64,000 nt of DNA. It comes from Ochotona curzoniae. Lineage: Eukaryota > Chordata > Mammalia > Lagomorpha > Ochotonidae. The stretch is taken from assembly GCF_017591425.1 (NCBI RefSeq), contig NW_024466599.1:74132501-74196500 (forward strand), read 5' to 3'. Shown piece after piece: positions 33,393-44,704 of the stretch; positions within the stretch are counted from its first letter, which is position 1; each line of letters starts with the position of its first letter. A model generated the notes under the pieces. The model did not search any database, was not told the origin of the DNA, and was given only the letters and a program-made list of their open reading frames with translations. A program made the position numbers and the translations under genes.

Positions 33393-36041
33393 AGGAAAGT
33401 CTGAAATGAGTAGCAAGGTTACAGTTCCCTAGGGATGAGGGAGTTTCAACTGGTTGACCACATCTGTGCAGACCTCTGTGCTCCTGGGGTACAGCTTAGC
33501 TTTCATTTTTTGGATCAAACAAAACATGAGAGACATTTGTGAAAGTGCTGAGAAGAACATTGGTGTTTCACTCATGCAGGTCCCAATGCTCCAGCCAACA
33601 CCTTGTTTAAAAGAAGTTCAAGGAGAGTAGGTTTTCCTGGCTCCACAATGAGGGAGCGTCAGTTTGTAAGCGGCTCATGGGCATCTCATTTACGGCGCTC
33701 CAGGTGGTTAGGACACTGTTGTGCACACTGAGCCAATGGGCTGTGAAGCAGAGCTGCCGCTGGCCACCACCTCTGCGCCTACAGTCAGTCCAGTGCAGTG
33801 TTGAATCTGAGACCCAGGTCACGGTCAGCACGTCTTCTCATCTTTCCTACTGTAAATTCTGTCACCCCTTTAGCTAACCTTGTAATGATTTTTCCTAGAC
33901 TAATGACAGAAGAAGCCATTGTTCAGGATGAGAGTAACTATTTAAAAGGAAGTTGTTTTTCAATATTTTAAGCCAATGAATGCACCAGCAAAATAACTCT
34001 TATGCATATCATAACTGAGCCAAAAATGCAGGCAGGCCTTAAAATCTTCTATCTTGCAGTCCATCTTGGCTTCCGCAAACAAAAAAGCTCTTATTAACCA
34101 AGTTTCTGCGGCTTCATGTCAATGAAGTGAACTATCAAGAACAAAGTATTTTAACTTCAAATTGTCATTCAAGAAAGAATTTTGAGTACTCTTAAAAAAA
34201 TTGGCAGTTGTCATTTAATATATGATGTGATCTAAAAGCATATTATTTTTTAATGTTACCTAGGAGATTTCATCAGCTTCATGACATGCTTAATCTTTGG
34301 TATAATTGTCTAAATTGATAGAACATCTTTTATTAAACTGATGGAGGCACATCCTGCCCTTTTGTAAGTCAAGTAAACAGGTATGATTATTCAGGTCTCA
34401 GAGTTCCCGCTTCCTTTGTCTCTCTCACTCTCTCTTTCTTTTATAATCTTCCTAAAGTTCTCTCATCATCATAAAAGTGACATCGTTTTCACAGAAAAGA
34501 AGCACTAAAATCATTTTCTATCTGACCTTTTTAGCTTCCAGGACAAGCAGTTTCAAAATTCGTCATACAAGGAACGTTATTCCATATGAAAAACATATAT
34601 TCTTCCTGGTATGCAAAGTCTTAAGCCTTCATCTTCCTTCCAGAAAAAAACTTTAACCAGAAAAACACTTCTAGGGCTATGGAAGAAAATGATGAAGAAA
34701 AAGACAGGAAAAATAATAATAAAAAACAACCCCATAAGTTACATTATCAGCAGATATGCATCTGCTTTGAGCAGACCTTATTAAAATAGCTAACATTGGT
34801 TTCAAGGCTGATTCTGGGCAGCTTTCTGACTCTAAGCAGCATATTCACATGGCTAAACTTCAGCGCATTGAAATAACTTTCATAGCAGTAATTCACATCA
34901 TTGTTAATGGTGGTTAAACTTGTGAAAACGGTTATGAACCTGAGGAGCTCAAATTCCATCACCATCTCATTCAAAACTTAGATCATGGTTTTCCATCGAA
35001 AGTGTTACCAGTGTTCATGCAAAGAGACAGTGCGCATTGAAAGGCTAATGGTCATTAATGGTTGCCTACCATCATCACCCTTTGTTCCAAACCCACCAGG
35101 ATGAGCTGGGTCTCCTTGCAGGTTCGCACGGTCAGCGACAGCAGTGTGACACTGGGGTCATTAATTTTGAAGGAGCTGTGGACCAACTAGCTGTGAAGGC
35201 GAGGGCGTAAGAAAACGTGCTCACTGCTACCAACAAGGCATGCACCGCTTTGCTGGAGGTACAGTGAGTGATGGAGGGGAAAGGCAAGAAGCATGTTAGA
35301 GGCACATAAAGGAAAGCACACACTTACAAATAATAAGATTCATGAAGGAAAAATAATAGAATAGGCAGTAATAGTCATTAACTCCGGAATTCATAATTCT
35401 CCAGGTTTCTCATTCACAAGAAGCCTTGCGCTATGCCTTCTGTTTTAAAACACCTAGCAGCATTTTTTTATCCTTTTCTTACGAGATGATTGGCTTCGAA
35501 GGTTTGAATGTTAGAATATGCAAATGCACATCAAAGATGAGCTTTACTGACCATCCCTTTGTATTTGGGTATACATTGCCGCATGGCATAATATTTCTAC
35601 TTGTATTGGTTTCCTGGCATGAAAGTGTTTATTGCGCTCATTAGCTAAGAGGGTATCGGCACTGGTCCAATGAACACAGATCTGCCTTCTGATTCCAGCC
35701 ATTAAATTGCAATGGGATTCACAGGCTTAACATTGTGGGTGTGAGAATAATAAAATGGAACTCCATCTTTAGCCCAGTTACCATGGATGCAGTGAAAGGT
35801 CATGGTGGCAGCTGCTAACTAGTTGCCTTTTGAGCCGTGCCTCTGTGCCTGCTCCGTGTTTTCCAGCACTTTCCTTTCTATAGTGCTGCCATGGACGACC
35901 TTCACCTGCTTCAGTGACCTGCTAACCTCTTCTTTAAAACAATGAGCTGCCTCTTTTCATGACAATGGTTGCCATGGACCTGCTCTTTTCTTTATGTACA
36001 CATCATGGATATGATGTACAATGAGAAGGTAAAAGCCTTAA
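33393..36041. promoter_or_regulatory. Candidate regulatory block, repeat-poor (33.4-36.0 kb)
   Basis: No transposon is recognised in 2.6 kb. The sequence from 33900 to 35100 is AT-rich and non-simple, with recurring words such as 'ttatgcatatcataac', 'gtcattaatggttgcc' and 'gcatctgctttgagcag' that look like homeodomain, POU-type and other factor sites. Scattered small frames (60-75 codons) on both strands have no family resemblance. Calling this a conserved enhancer is inference from the missing repeats and the composition. Confidence 0.3.
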
Positions 36042-36091
36042 ACACAGACACACACACACACACACACAGACACACACACACACACACACAC
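36042..36091. repeat. (CA)n microsatellite with GA interruptions
   Basis: About 25 CA units with two CAGA interruptions. Confidence 0.93.
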
Positions 36092-36147
36092 CGCTGTTGC
36101 TTCACATTCCTGAATTACTTTCTCATTTTCTGCACATCATCCACATT

Positions 36148-36175
36148 AAAAAAAAAAAGGGGGGGGGGTTGGGGG
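36148..36175. repeat. A11-G10-TT-G5 homopolymer junction
   Basis: An A11 run passes directly into G10, TT and G5. No SINE or L1 body precedes it. Confidence 0.9.
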
Positions 36176-36240
36176 TAATAGTAAATTCCCATCTCTGTTT
36201 GAACTGGTAATGGGTTCAGGCACTGATGCATCCACAACAT

Positions 36241-36840
36241 GAAACATCAACTTCTTCTTCATTCGCCCCAAAGTCCTAGGAGTTAATTCCCTGTACTGCA
36301 TGAGGTGTCAGGGTAATTACCGCTGATCAGCCGTATTTCTCCCCGCACTGCCCAGCTTCTCCGAGTCTCCTGCTTAGCAATGCACCACCACAGCATTCTG
36401 GGCGCTTTCATTCAACCAAGCGTCTTAATCGAAGGGGTTTGGACCACGTCAGATTTTCAAAGAAGCGGGAGTTTGTTGAGGAGAGGGGGAGAGAATCGAA
36501 AGTAGCCAAGCAAAATAAAAAAGCGCCTGGTAGGAAAGCTGAAAGCATTACGAAATATTCCCTCGTGTCAACAATTCATTTCAATAGCTTTTAAAACCTT
36601 CGGTTCCGTTTTCGAAAGAGTTCGCTGAGCCCTGCCCTGGCATCGGCCTAACAACTCGATCATGCTCTGTTGTTATTCGGGAAATAGCCCCTTGCAAAAT
36701 AGCTACACTTTCAGAAATTGTGTTGATTTTTGTTTCGTTTAGACGAAAGTCCTAACTCTGCGTTGCTCCAGAAGTCAGAATACAAAGAAACTTACCAAAA
36801 AACACACGGCGTGCCCCTCTGTTTTAAACACACATTTATA
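36241..36840. promoter_or_regulatory. CpG-retaining unique block, candidate regulatory element
   Basis: I counted about 26 CpG dinucleotides in these 600 bp, with six in the line 36601-36660, although the segment is not GC-rich. Ordinary methylated mammalian DNA of similar composition would keep only a handful. No repeat is present, so young Alu/SINE-like CpG supply does not explain it. A germline-unmethylated or selectively constrained element, perhaps an enhancer or an unrecognised non-coding promoter, would. There is no clear TATA box, initiator or long frame to support a specific gene. Confidence 0.4.
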
Positions 36841-37699
36841 TAAGTTGTCATTTCATAAAAATAAATTAAGTATTATATGAGCCAAATGTTTCAATTCCAC
36901 ACAAGAGTGGTTTCTGGGACTCTTGGCAGGATGCCACTGTATTCATTTTTATTTCAAACACAATGTGAAGTCTTTAATTTTAATATACTCTGTAACTATA
37001 ATGTTTATAAGGCATATACCATACTCATTTGCCCTCATCTTTTCCTGGAGCTAGGGAGATTTCCTGGAGGAAAAGAAAGATTGCCTTGCTTTCTGACACC
37101 CTTGGAGACATCGAGTAAGAAGGCACAGGGCTGCAGGGAAGGTGACAAAGCGCATGGGCTCTGGGCCCCAAAGGCCGGCTCTGGTTGAACTATGCGTTGG
37201 GTGTGGTACCCTTTCCTGCAGCTGGTCTCCGCAATGGCCATGGAGTCTGCTCCAGCAGCTTTTCCACTACAACAAGACGAGGATTCCTTAGTCATCTGAT
37301 GGGATTATCTTCAAAACTGTTTCTGCTCCTGGGCCACAGCAACTTGATTTTCATAAATCCCCCTGCAGAAGTCAAAGAAGCAGAGGTGACGACAACAGTG
37401 TAGCAGAGTTGAGCCTGCTTCATCTAAGATGCCCTGACAGGACAAGGAGAGGCTGGTGCGCTGCTGTAAAAGCGAACAGAGTGGTGGGGGCCCCACGCAC
37501 ACGGGGGTCTATTAATCACCAGCGATGGGCCAGAGGCTTGGGAATGACCTCAGCGGCAGAGTGGTATTTCTTCATTAGAGAGGCTGGGAGAGAAGAGTAA
37601 TTTTCCTAAAGCATCCGCTTATATTATTGGGAACACCAGAATAACACGTTTCAAGCGATCCTGGAGACTTGAGCTCCACTCTTCCTCCGCCACACTTGT
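36841..37699. other. Unannotated repeat-poor stretch
   Basis: No transposon recognised. 37130-37200 faintly resembles a MIR ('cgcatgggctctgggcccc') but is too worn to call. Frames of 63-103 codons overlap on both strands and lack motifs. Confidence 0.35.
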
Positions 37700-38130
37700 A
37701 ATCAGAGAATTTCTTCCTGTGCCTTGTTTACTGTTGATGTTTTCTGGCTGATTGGAGAGGAATGACATTTTGACAATTTACTGTAGCAGTAAGCACTGTA
37801 CAAACAAAAGGTGCTGATGAAAACTGGAAGCCATTATTATGTAAATGACGGCTGAGTAACACAGAATCCATCTCCCAGCCACCATCATTGAGACCAGTTT
37901 TACTCAATGATAATAATTTTCATGATTGCAGACTTCAGAGTGATAAGAAATATGCTTTATCTGCTGCATTTATCTACCGCTGGTACTTGACCCTTAATTA
38001 AGTTCTGAAACTTTTTTTATATAATAAAGTAAAATACAGTTGACACTTCTGAGGCACAAACACGGAGCTACCAATCAGATAAAGGTATTTCAGACTCACC
38101 TCGCTATATTTATAGTAAACAAGGATTGTA
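37700..38130. promoter_or_regulatory. Candidate conserved non-coding element
   Basis: The block is unique, AT-rich and dense in words typical of developmental enhancers: 'gctgattggaga', 'tgacaatttactgtag', 'gccattattatgtaaatgac', 'caatgataataattttcatg', 'gctttatctgctgc' (GATA-like) and 'cttaattaag' (homeodomain core). There are no repeats and no stable frame. Its role is inferred; conservation is untested. Confidence 0.35.
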
Positions 38131-38250
38131 CACGGCATTTTGAAAGCAAGCGTAAAGTTTCAAATGCAGATGTGTAATTTCAACTCGAGACTTGGGCACT
38201 GCTTCCTTAAATGATGCTGACTCTTTGCAAGCTCATCTTGGACACGTCAT

Positions 38251-38272
38251 AAAAAAAAAAAAAAAAAAAAAA
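38251..38272 (+). repeat. A22 homopolymer
   Basis: Twenty-two consecutive A with unique DNA on both sides. It is not obviously the tail of a retrocopy because no duplicated flanks were found. Confidence 0.92.
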
Positions 38273-38279
38273 CCCTGCT

Positions 38280-39180
38280 TGAAAGGCATTTAAATGTGCT
38301 CTGCAAATAAGTTCTGTGCAATTTTTATATATTGCCTCTTAACATCTAGACTATTCAAAGCCAGTCTTCAAAACCACACCGCTTACGAAAATCCGCACAG
38401 CTTAGGAAGCCACTGCATGGAATTTTGTAAAGGACTATTTTCGTCATGAATTTGCTCTTGTCTCAAAAAGAGAAAGCCAAGACAAAATTTAAAGCAGCAT
38501 TTTTGACTGTAATGAAAAATGGATTGGCTAAAACAGATGTCAAATTGAAACTACAAAGAGCTTCGCGTTCTGCAGGTATCAGCTGTTTCCCCAGAATGGT
38601 TGACGGTGGAACCAACTTGGGCTCATGTGCTCTCATTCTTTATAAATCCTGCTAATGCTCCTTAGCATTTTATTTACCCTGGAGTTGCCTCACTCTTTCA
38701 AGGGCAGGAGGAAAAAAAAAAATGCTTGCTGGTGTATACGTTAATAAATGCAAGTCAGTTTTTAAAAGGGCCAATTGTGTGAGCCTGCTTTTTAATATTT
38801 CCTTAAATATGACACTTTCTATCCAGGCAGCTAGCACAACCAGTGAGCTAAGAAGGTAATTACTTAAGTGGATTTCATGAAGAGTAGAAAGATGATTGTG
38901 CCACATTAAATAACAATTGTGTCCTTAATGATGTGTTGGGCTCTAATGCAAACATCCCTTCTCTGTCCCAGGCGGGGCTCCAGCGTACCTTGCTAATCAC
39001 TCCGTGGCTCTCGTCCCCCACCAAGATGAAGACAAGGCCTTCCCAGCCTATGTAAACACAGAGTGAGCTGGTATATTTTTATAAACTGCAGTGCCTGCAG
39101 CTGCATGGTCATTGATAAATTGGCTATGAATTGCTGAAATACTTCATGTGCATATAAACACGATTAAGCTTTGGAACTTA
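38280..39180. promoter_or_regulatory. Candidate conserved non-coding element
   Basis: Unique sequence without repeats. It holds compact AT-rich words ('gctaatgctccttagcattt' is a near palindrome, 'gtaattacttaag', 'gtccttaatgatgtg', 'acgattaagctttgg') spaced by non-simple DNA. Two small opposed frames (38446-38655, 38670-38906) look accidental. Enhancer role is inference only. Confidence 0.35.
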
Positions 39181-39462
39181 AAAAAAAATGAAATACACTT
39201 GACTTGCAGAGAGAAAACTGCAATTGCAGACCACAACCTTCTGAAAAGTTCTTTCTTTGTTAAGCGTAAAGCCCCCCATATTCACAAAGGCTGGGCAACC
39301 AGGGTATAAAAAAATATAATGGAGATGTGAACGTGATGGAAAATGCTCATTATTGTAAAGAATAAGATCACTTATAAGAGTGCATAAAACATGATTTAGC
39401 GCTCAGGTGGCTTCCTTGAATTGAGGCAGGAAACTATATTACAACTTGAGAATATTTCAAAA

Positions 39463-39667
39463 AGTTCATGGAAATGGAATTAAAAGATAAGTTAATTTTG
39501 GTGCCCCCCCCAAAAAAGGATAAGCCATGAAATTTAAACACAAGCAAGAGAATCTTCAAAAAAGTCATAGAGAGTGCATATTACAGGAAAGTTATGTGTG
39601 GATTTTTAGAATTTTTGCACCCAAACTATAGTATCTTTCCATTTCAATTCTATGAAATTCAGAAGTG
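39463..39667. mobile_element. Palindromic MITE-like repeat, copies 2a/2b
   Basis: A left arm 'tttcaaaaagttcatggaaa' runs to 'gataagttaattttggtgc'. A second copy starts at 39553 'cttcaaaaaagtcatagaga', passes 'gtgtggatttttagaatttt' and ends with the inverted arm 'ccatttcaattctatgaaat'. Arms match those at 7275 and 39985. C9/A6 junctions interrupt the first copy. Confidence 0.5.
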
Positions 39668-39984
39668 TTCCCATGTATTAGATTTTGTGTGTGTACTCAT
39701 TAGAATGTGTAGCAACCTGAACCTCTAGAGAAGCAATATTCATACTGACTACTACTTAACTTTAGAGTAAGAAAAAAAAACATGAAAAAGATAATTGGTA
39801 CACAGCCAGGAACTTCTTTGTCTGTTCTTGGATCCCATCATGATGAATATATCCCCTATGGTCTATAGTAGCATTCTTTTGTAGACACATGTATTTGTAA
39901 GGTTGCACCTTTTCTGGTGTTGAGATTAGTACATTTGAATTTAATGACTCCATTCAAAAGAAATACACTACAGAGTTCAAATGT

Positions 39985-40252
39985 TGAGAAAATAGTTTAC
40001 ACTGAACACTTAAAAAAAAAAAAATAATTAATTGGTGCTATAAGCATCTCAGAGGACAGAGGAACATAAGTAACCTAAAACCAAAAACTTAGAAAGTTCA
40101 TCGTAAGCTAAGTGCAATGAGCTTTAAAAATCTCATAGAGAATGCATGTTATAAAACCGTGTGAGGATCTCAAAAATTTTTGCATGAAAGTAAACATATT
40201 TAATTGTATTTTTCACGAACTTTTTGAAGTACTTTGAATATTACAGGACTTA
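39985..40252. mobile_element. Palindromic MITE-like repeat, copy 3
   Basis: It contains 'ttagaaagttcatcgtaagc', 'tctcatagagaatgcatgtt', 'tcaaaaatttttgcatgaaa' and the terminal arm 'tcacgaactttttgaagtac'. The arm is the inverted form of 'aaaagttcatgg', the mark of this family. Confidence 0.5.
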
Positions 40253-42689
40253 AAAATATCTCACTTAAATCCCATATAGCATGAAGATAACAAAGATTAA
40301 AAACTCTTGAGAAAATATATTTGGGTATCTTTCTAGTCTCACAATATATATTCAGTTTTCAAAGTAATGTTCATAAAATGTTCTTCCACCCTTAGACTGA
40401 AATGAAATCAGTGTCGAGTAAGTCTATGTGATTTCCGTGTTATGCATATCGCGCTTAATGTATTTGTTATTATTGCTAAATGTGTCACTTAAAGTTTTTA
40501 TTGCTGATAAGCATGAATCAGGTGAAAGATGCTGGACACATTTCAAGAAAAATGTAGGAGGATAAACATCAGGGAAAAATATACAATTATATGAATGAAT
40601 TTACAGATTTCAATGCTTGCTCAGAGCACTTGAGAAAGTCACCTTTCCCAGCTTGAAGGGGGTTGCTCTTATAGTGAAGTTCTGCTTGGCTAGGTAACCC
40701 AGTTTTCTCTCTCACTTCCCAGGGTGTGTTCCAGACTGGAGCACTCTCCCACTGGCCCAGGGATCCATCCAGAACCTTCTTAATCAGAGCACGGGGGGAA
40801 GGTTTGTGGTTGACACCTAGTCGTTTTCTTTACATATTTATTAGCTGCCTCTGTGGGCGCAACACCACATACAGCAGTCAGCAAGCTGTGTCCTTCCACA
40901 AAGCATGTTCAGAGAGTCCCAGAGCGCGAGGGTGACAAGAGGCGAATATGCTTGGGGCGCCACTAAATAAGCTTCAAGTTGCAGCTGCTCAGAGACAAGC
41001 TTGCCTGCTTGCTTTATTTGTTTATTTATTTCTTATTGATTTATTTAGAAATTGTTAAATGCAAAGGAGGCAGTGGAAGGTAGAGTTTCCTAAAGAAATT
41101 GCATCCCTAAGAAGCAGTTTTCCAAGGTTTTTATAGCAAAGATTAGGAAAAAGTGTTTAAGGAAAGGAAAACCTCAAGGCTCTCTGTCTGAAATACACAT
41201 CATCCATGGTATAAAAAAAGGAGGCGTGGGAGGGGCCTCGCTGCCCAAGCAACATAAATCTTGAGGTAGTGTGTTTAAAACTCTGACGGGTGTCATATTT
41301 TTCATCGCATGGCTGGTAGTCAGCCTCTCCTACTGTAATGTCGGAAAAGTCCTTCTGGAACATCCTTTGTAAAACAAACTCTGATGATTAAACTGCATCA
41401 GATTCTCTGCTTCTGTTTCCGTGCCTACCTCTTGCCTAAATCCCACACTTGAGGTTGTGAGAGGATCTGTGCTTTGTGAAATTGATGCTGCTCTCCTTGG
41501 ACACAGGTGACAATGAAGCTCTTGAGCACCCGTACAAGAGCCCTGGGTTGGAGCTGAGTAAATGACTTCAAGGGCACTTTTATTTTCCTATACAATGGTG
41601 CTCTCCACTTGGGTTTCCAGGAAGCCGACTCGGAAATGAAGCTTTCAGTACAGGAAGGTTGAGCGGTTAGCTCCAGGGAAACCAATATGGTGGAAGGGAA
41701 GAGATTAAAGCCTGGTGAGGGCAAGAGGACAGCCGGGCCATCCTGCAAGCTTTAACAAAAGCTCAGCTGACCTCAGGAGCTCTGGAGCTAACAAGCCATT
41801 CAAAACCATTCCAGTTTGAGGCTAGGAGATAAGATCTCTATACCCCTATATAACCGATCTCTGAAATGGAACATTCTGAGAAACATGCGTGATTATGAGC
41901 CAGGCAGCTCTTTGCTGCTCGAAACAATTTCAGGAGTACCTGACAGTGGGCTGCTGTCTGCTATCACCACACCCAGCAGCCACTGTTTTTTGATTCCTAA
42001 AATGCATGTGATGAGCTCACTGTGATGTCCATTCTAATTCCCACGTAATATACATATGAGAGAGAGAGAGAAATAATCTTGTATTTTCTCTTTTATTAAA
42101 TAGGAAGAAAATGAAGCCAGATCTTGGAGGTATCTAAGGTTAGTGCTCTCTTGCCGTAGCATCACTCTGCTACCCTTAAAAGCACCTTATCTCCTTGGAC
42201 CCTTCTAAACGCAGGAGATCACAGCTGGGACGTTCTACTAGTCACATGGTTTTCCTTAAATTGAGTCAAAATCTAATCAGAAATTGTGCATCAGTAACTG
42301 TGGCTGTATTGACGAATCATCAGTAGTATAATCGAAGCCAAGGAAGAGTAGCAGCTTTGTGTAAGTTGATTTGGACTAGAACTGAAGTAGTGGAGTAGGT
42401 ATCGGCTTTCTCTAGCATACTGTATAAGATGGTCTCCACAGAGAAGTTAGCATGATCTTTCAGAACTTTTTAATGGTATGGTCTTGAAGACTTCACACCA
42501 GGATCTTGAGCTGACCAACACAAAATAAAGTTATTTCAGATTATTTTCTAAGGATTACAGTCAGATGAGGCTCTCAAAATCCTCCACAACTGGAATGTAG
42601 GCTCTGCCTGCAAACCCGTCTTTTTTGGAACATGATCCTGGATCAGCCAACACCTCCTACCCACCACATTGTTCACAGCCACACAGGCC
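40253..42689. other. Unannotated, CSINE-free stretch
   Basis: No clear repeat in 2.4 kb apart from a short GA run at 42059-42071. The frame 41425-41748 (107 codons, minus) and others show no domain. A short U6-like match near 42432 was considered and not accepted. Confidence 0.4.
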
Positions 42690-42912
42690 TCTAGCTGTTC
42701 AGCAGAGATGCCTGCCTCCTTCTGCTCCAGGCCTCTCCGTGTTCCGGGAAGTCTATCTTAGGTCCTCTTCCCGACTTACAAGAGGTTCCACCCAAGACCC
42801 AACTTCCTGTGCAGCCTTCCCTGACACAGCATACCTCAGACGAACTCTGCACCTTCTGGCCATTCTTCATTCCATTTTCTTTCTTTGCAGTTCTTATTAA
42901 TTCGTGATAAAG
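42690..42912 (+). mobile_element. L2 LINE 3' region, plus
   Basis: 'gtgcagccttccctgacaca', 'cattcttcattccattttct' and 'tctttgcagttcttatta' follow the L2 3' consensus. The matching terminus reappears at 43485, on the far side of a GT microsatellite and a MER2 element. This suggests one L2 split by the MER2. Confidence 0.5.
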
Positions 42913-42915
42913 AAG

Positions 42916-42916
<1 letters not shown>

Positions 42917-42961
<45 letters not shown>
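42917..42961. repeat. (TG)n microsatellite
   Basis: About 22 uninterrupted TG units. Confidence 0.95.
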
Positions 42962-42962
<1 letters not shown>

Positions 42963-43030
42963 CATGTTAAGCATATATGTATACAAAATATGTCTACATC
43001 TATATGCATACTTATATGAATATATACATA

Positions 43031-43352
43031 CAGTTGGCTCTCAGTGTCTACGACACATTGATTCCCGGATTCCACAAGAGAAACTAAAGTCTGATACTTG
43101 AGTCTCTTATATAAAATGGGTGGTATCTGCATGCAATTTATGCATATCATCCTTATGCTTGAAGTCATTTCTAGACGTTTTATAACCTAACACAATGTTA
43201 ACACTCCGTAAATAGCTAATATGTTTTATTGCGTAGGAAATAAAGACAAGAGAAAAAATGCAGTACTTAGTCAACAAAAACGTAGTTTGTATTTGACCTG
43301 CAATTGGTTGAATTCATGGATGTAGAACTTGTGGATAGAAAGGACCACAACT
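43031..43352 (+). mobile_element. MER2-type (Tigger) DNA transposon, plus
   Basis: Left end 'cagttggctctcagtgtcta', then 'cttgagtctcttatataaaa', 'catcatccttatgcttgaag'-like text, 'ctgcaattggttgaattcat' and the inverted right end 'gatagaaaggaccacaactt'. Ends pair as an imperfect terminal inverted repeat. It faces the copy at 29693. Confidence 0.75.
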
Positions 43353-43361
43353 TATATGCAT

Positions 43362-43462
43362 TCACATATAAGCACACACACATATTATACATGTACATGC
43401 ATATGAATCTGTATATATATTCATAAATACCCATGTATGTACACACATATGCAGTTGTATGT
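43362..43462. repeat. CA/TA-rich low-complexity stretch
   Basis: Mixed ACAC, ATAT and GTAT units that give short repetitive peptide frames on the minus strand. Confidence 0.7.
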
Positions 43463-43484
43463 GTATGCACTGAACTTTTGTTCA

Positions 43485-43575
43485 CCACTCTATCTCTGAA
43501 CTCTTAGAACAGTCCCTGGCACACCGTAGCATAACACTAAATATTTGTTGAATGAAGACATAAATGAATGCATCA
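43485..43575 (+). mobile_element. L2 LINE terminus, plus
   Basis: 'cttagaacagtccctggcac', 'acactaaatatttgttgaat' and 'gaatgcatcaatg' match the very end of L2. Confidence 0.75.
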
Positions 43576-43749
43576 ATGAAGTTTGCTAACAGGTATATGT
43601 ATTATAGTGAATTAGCCACTGAAATTTACAGGAAGGATGGAGACTCAATCACAGCTTAAAGAAAATACTTTAGTAAATGGAAATAAAAACGTTTATTCTA
43701 CTGAGTCATAATTGAAGTCGAAAGCATTTATACCTCAGCTGCAGGCACC

Positions 43750-43862
43750 ATTCTCCAAATGCCTTTAGGACAAGGACCATTTTTGTTCTATCCCCTCAGC
43801 CCTTCCCATGAAACCTTGAATGTATTAGGCACCCACTAATGTTTGTTGAATTTAATTAATTT
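43750..43862 (+). mobile_element. L2/MIR-type terminus, plus
   Basis: 'ttaggacaaggaccattttt', 'tattaggcacccactaatgt' and 'ttgttgaatttaattaattt' match a second L2-like end. Two such ends within 300 bp indicate separate insertions. Confidence 0.6.
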
Positions 43863-44704
43863 GACCTCTCAATAAATCTTGCGATCAGGACAAGAGCTTG
43901 CAGGTCTGTGAATTTTGCCATGAACGTAAAAGGCTAGCATGGTCCAAGTGTCACTACACTTTTTCCTGATATTCATGAGTAGTATTAGACTACTATATTG
44001 ATTTTCCTCAATATGTCCATAGACAAGGAGTTAGAAGAAACATTAAATATTACACTGCTGCTTAGGAGAATTTGCAAGGTTTCACAGGAATGAAAGACTC
44101 ATTGAGTGGAACCCCTAAGAACCAACCGTCAACAACATTTATGGGGTGGACTGCTGTACTCCGCCCTTCTGCAGGCAGAGATGCTGTCTTAATGATGCAC
44201 AGGGAGGCTCAGAACACACTTGGCTGTGGGAGGGAGGTGTGGGGAAACTTTGGCTGGTTCCCTTATTTTCCTTTGGTGAACCAGGCACTCTACCTCCTTA
44301 GGAGAAGTTGCTGCAGTATGTCTTGAATCAAATAAATGACTGGCCCTGATTCTTCTCTTCTAGAAGAAACACTTCGCCAGGAATGCCAGGAGAAGTGAAT
44401 TCTTTAGTACTCTTGGCTTCTCTGTCACCGCAACTTTGGGACATGTTGACAATGAGGTTGCACTGGTCAATGGTGGACAGAGGTCTAGTTTAGCAGAGTT
44501 GCTCTTAAATGAACAGTCATTCTGCAGTTTCCAATGGGGAGCATCCTGCCCACATCCAAAACTGGGCCAAACTTCACCACGTCCAGACCAAAGCTCCATC
44601 AGTGACTTTGAGAAGGAAAACCAGAAGGTAGAAGCGAAGGCTTCAAGGAGGCTCTTCATGGTTTCAGATTGGTGGTCTCGTTTTTATGCCGTGCAAGTAA
44701 GCCA
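43863..44704. other. Unannotated stretch
   Basis: Nothing recognised. Overlapping frames of 84-99 codons at 44072-44732 lie on both strands over the same DNA and do not resemble any family I know. Confidence 0.4.

Noticed and set aside
36042..36091. CA microsatellite as a regulatory or Z-DNA element
   Set aside because: Such CA runs (also at 32597, 42917, 47308) are ordinary in mammals; nothing here singles one out.
37130..37200. MIR fragment
   Set aside because: A short resemblance to the MIR 5' part without the core or 3' half; too weak to list.
42395..42455. U6 snRNA pseudogene candidate
   Set aside because: 'acagagaagttagcatg' is almost the U6 core and 'tatcggc..agcatact' loosely fits the upstream part. 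However, the downstream half does not match, there is no tail or duplication, and a 17-base likeness is weak evidence. An infernal/Rfam search would decide.
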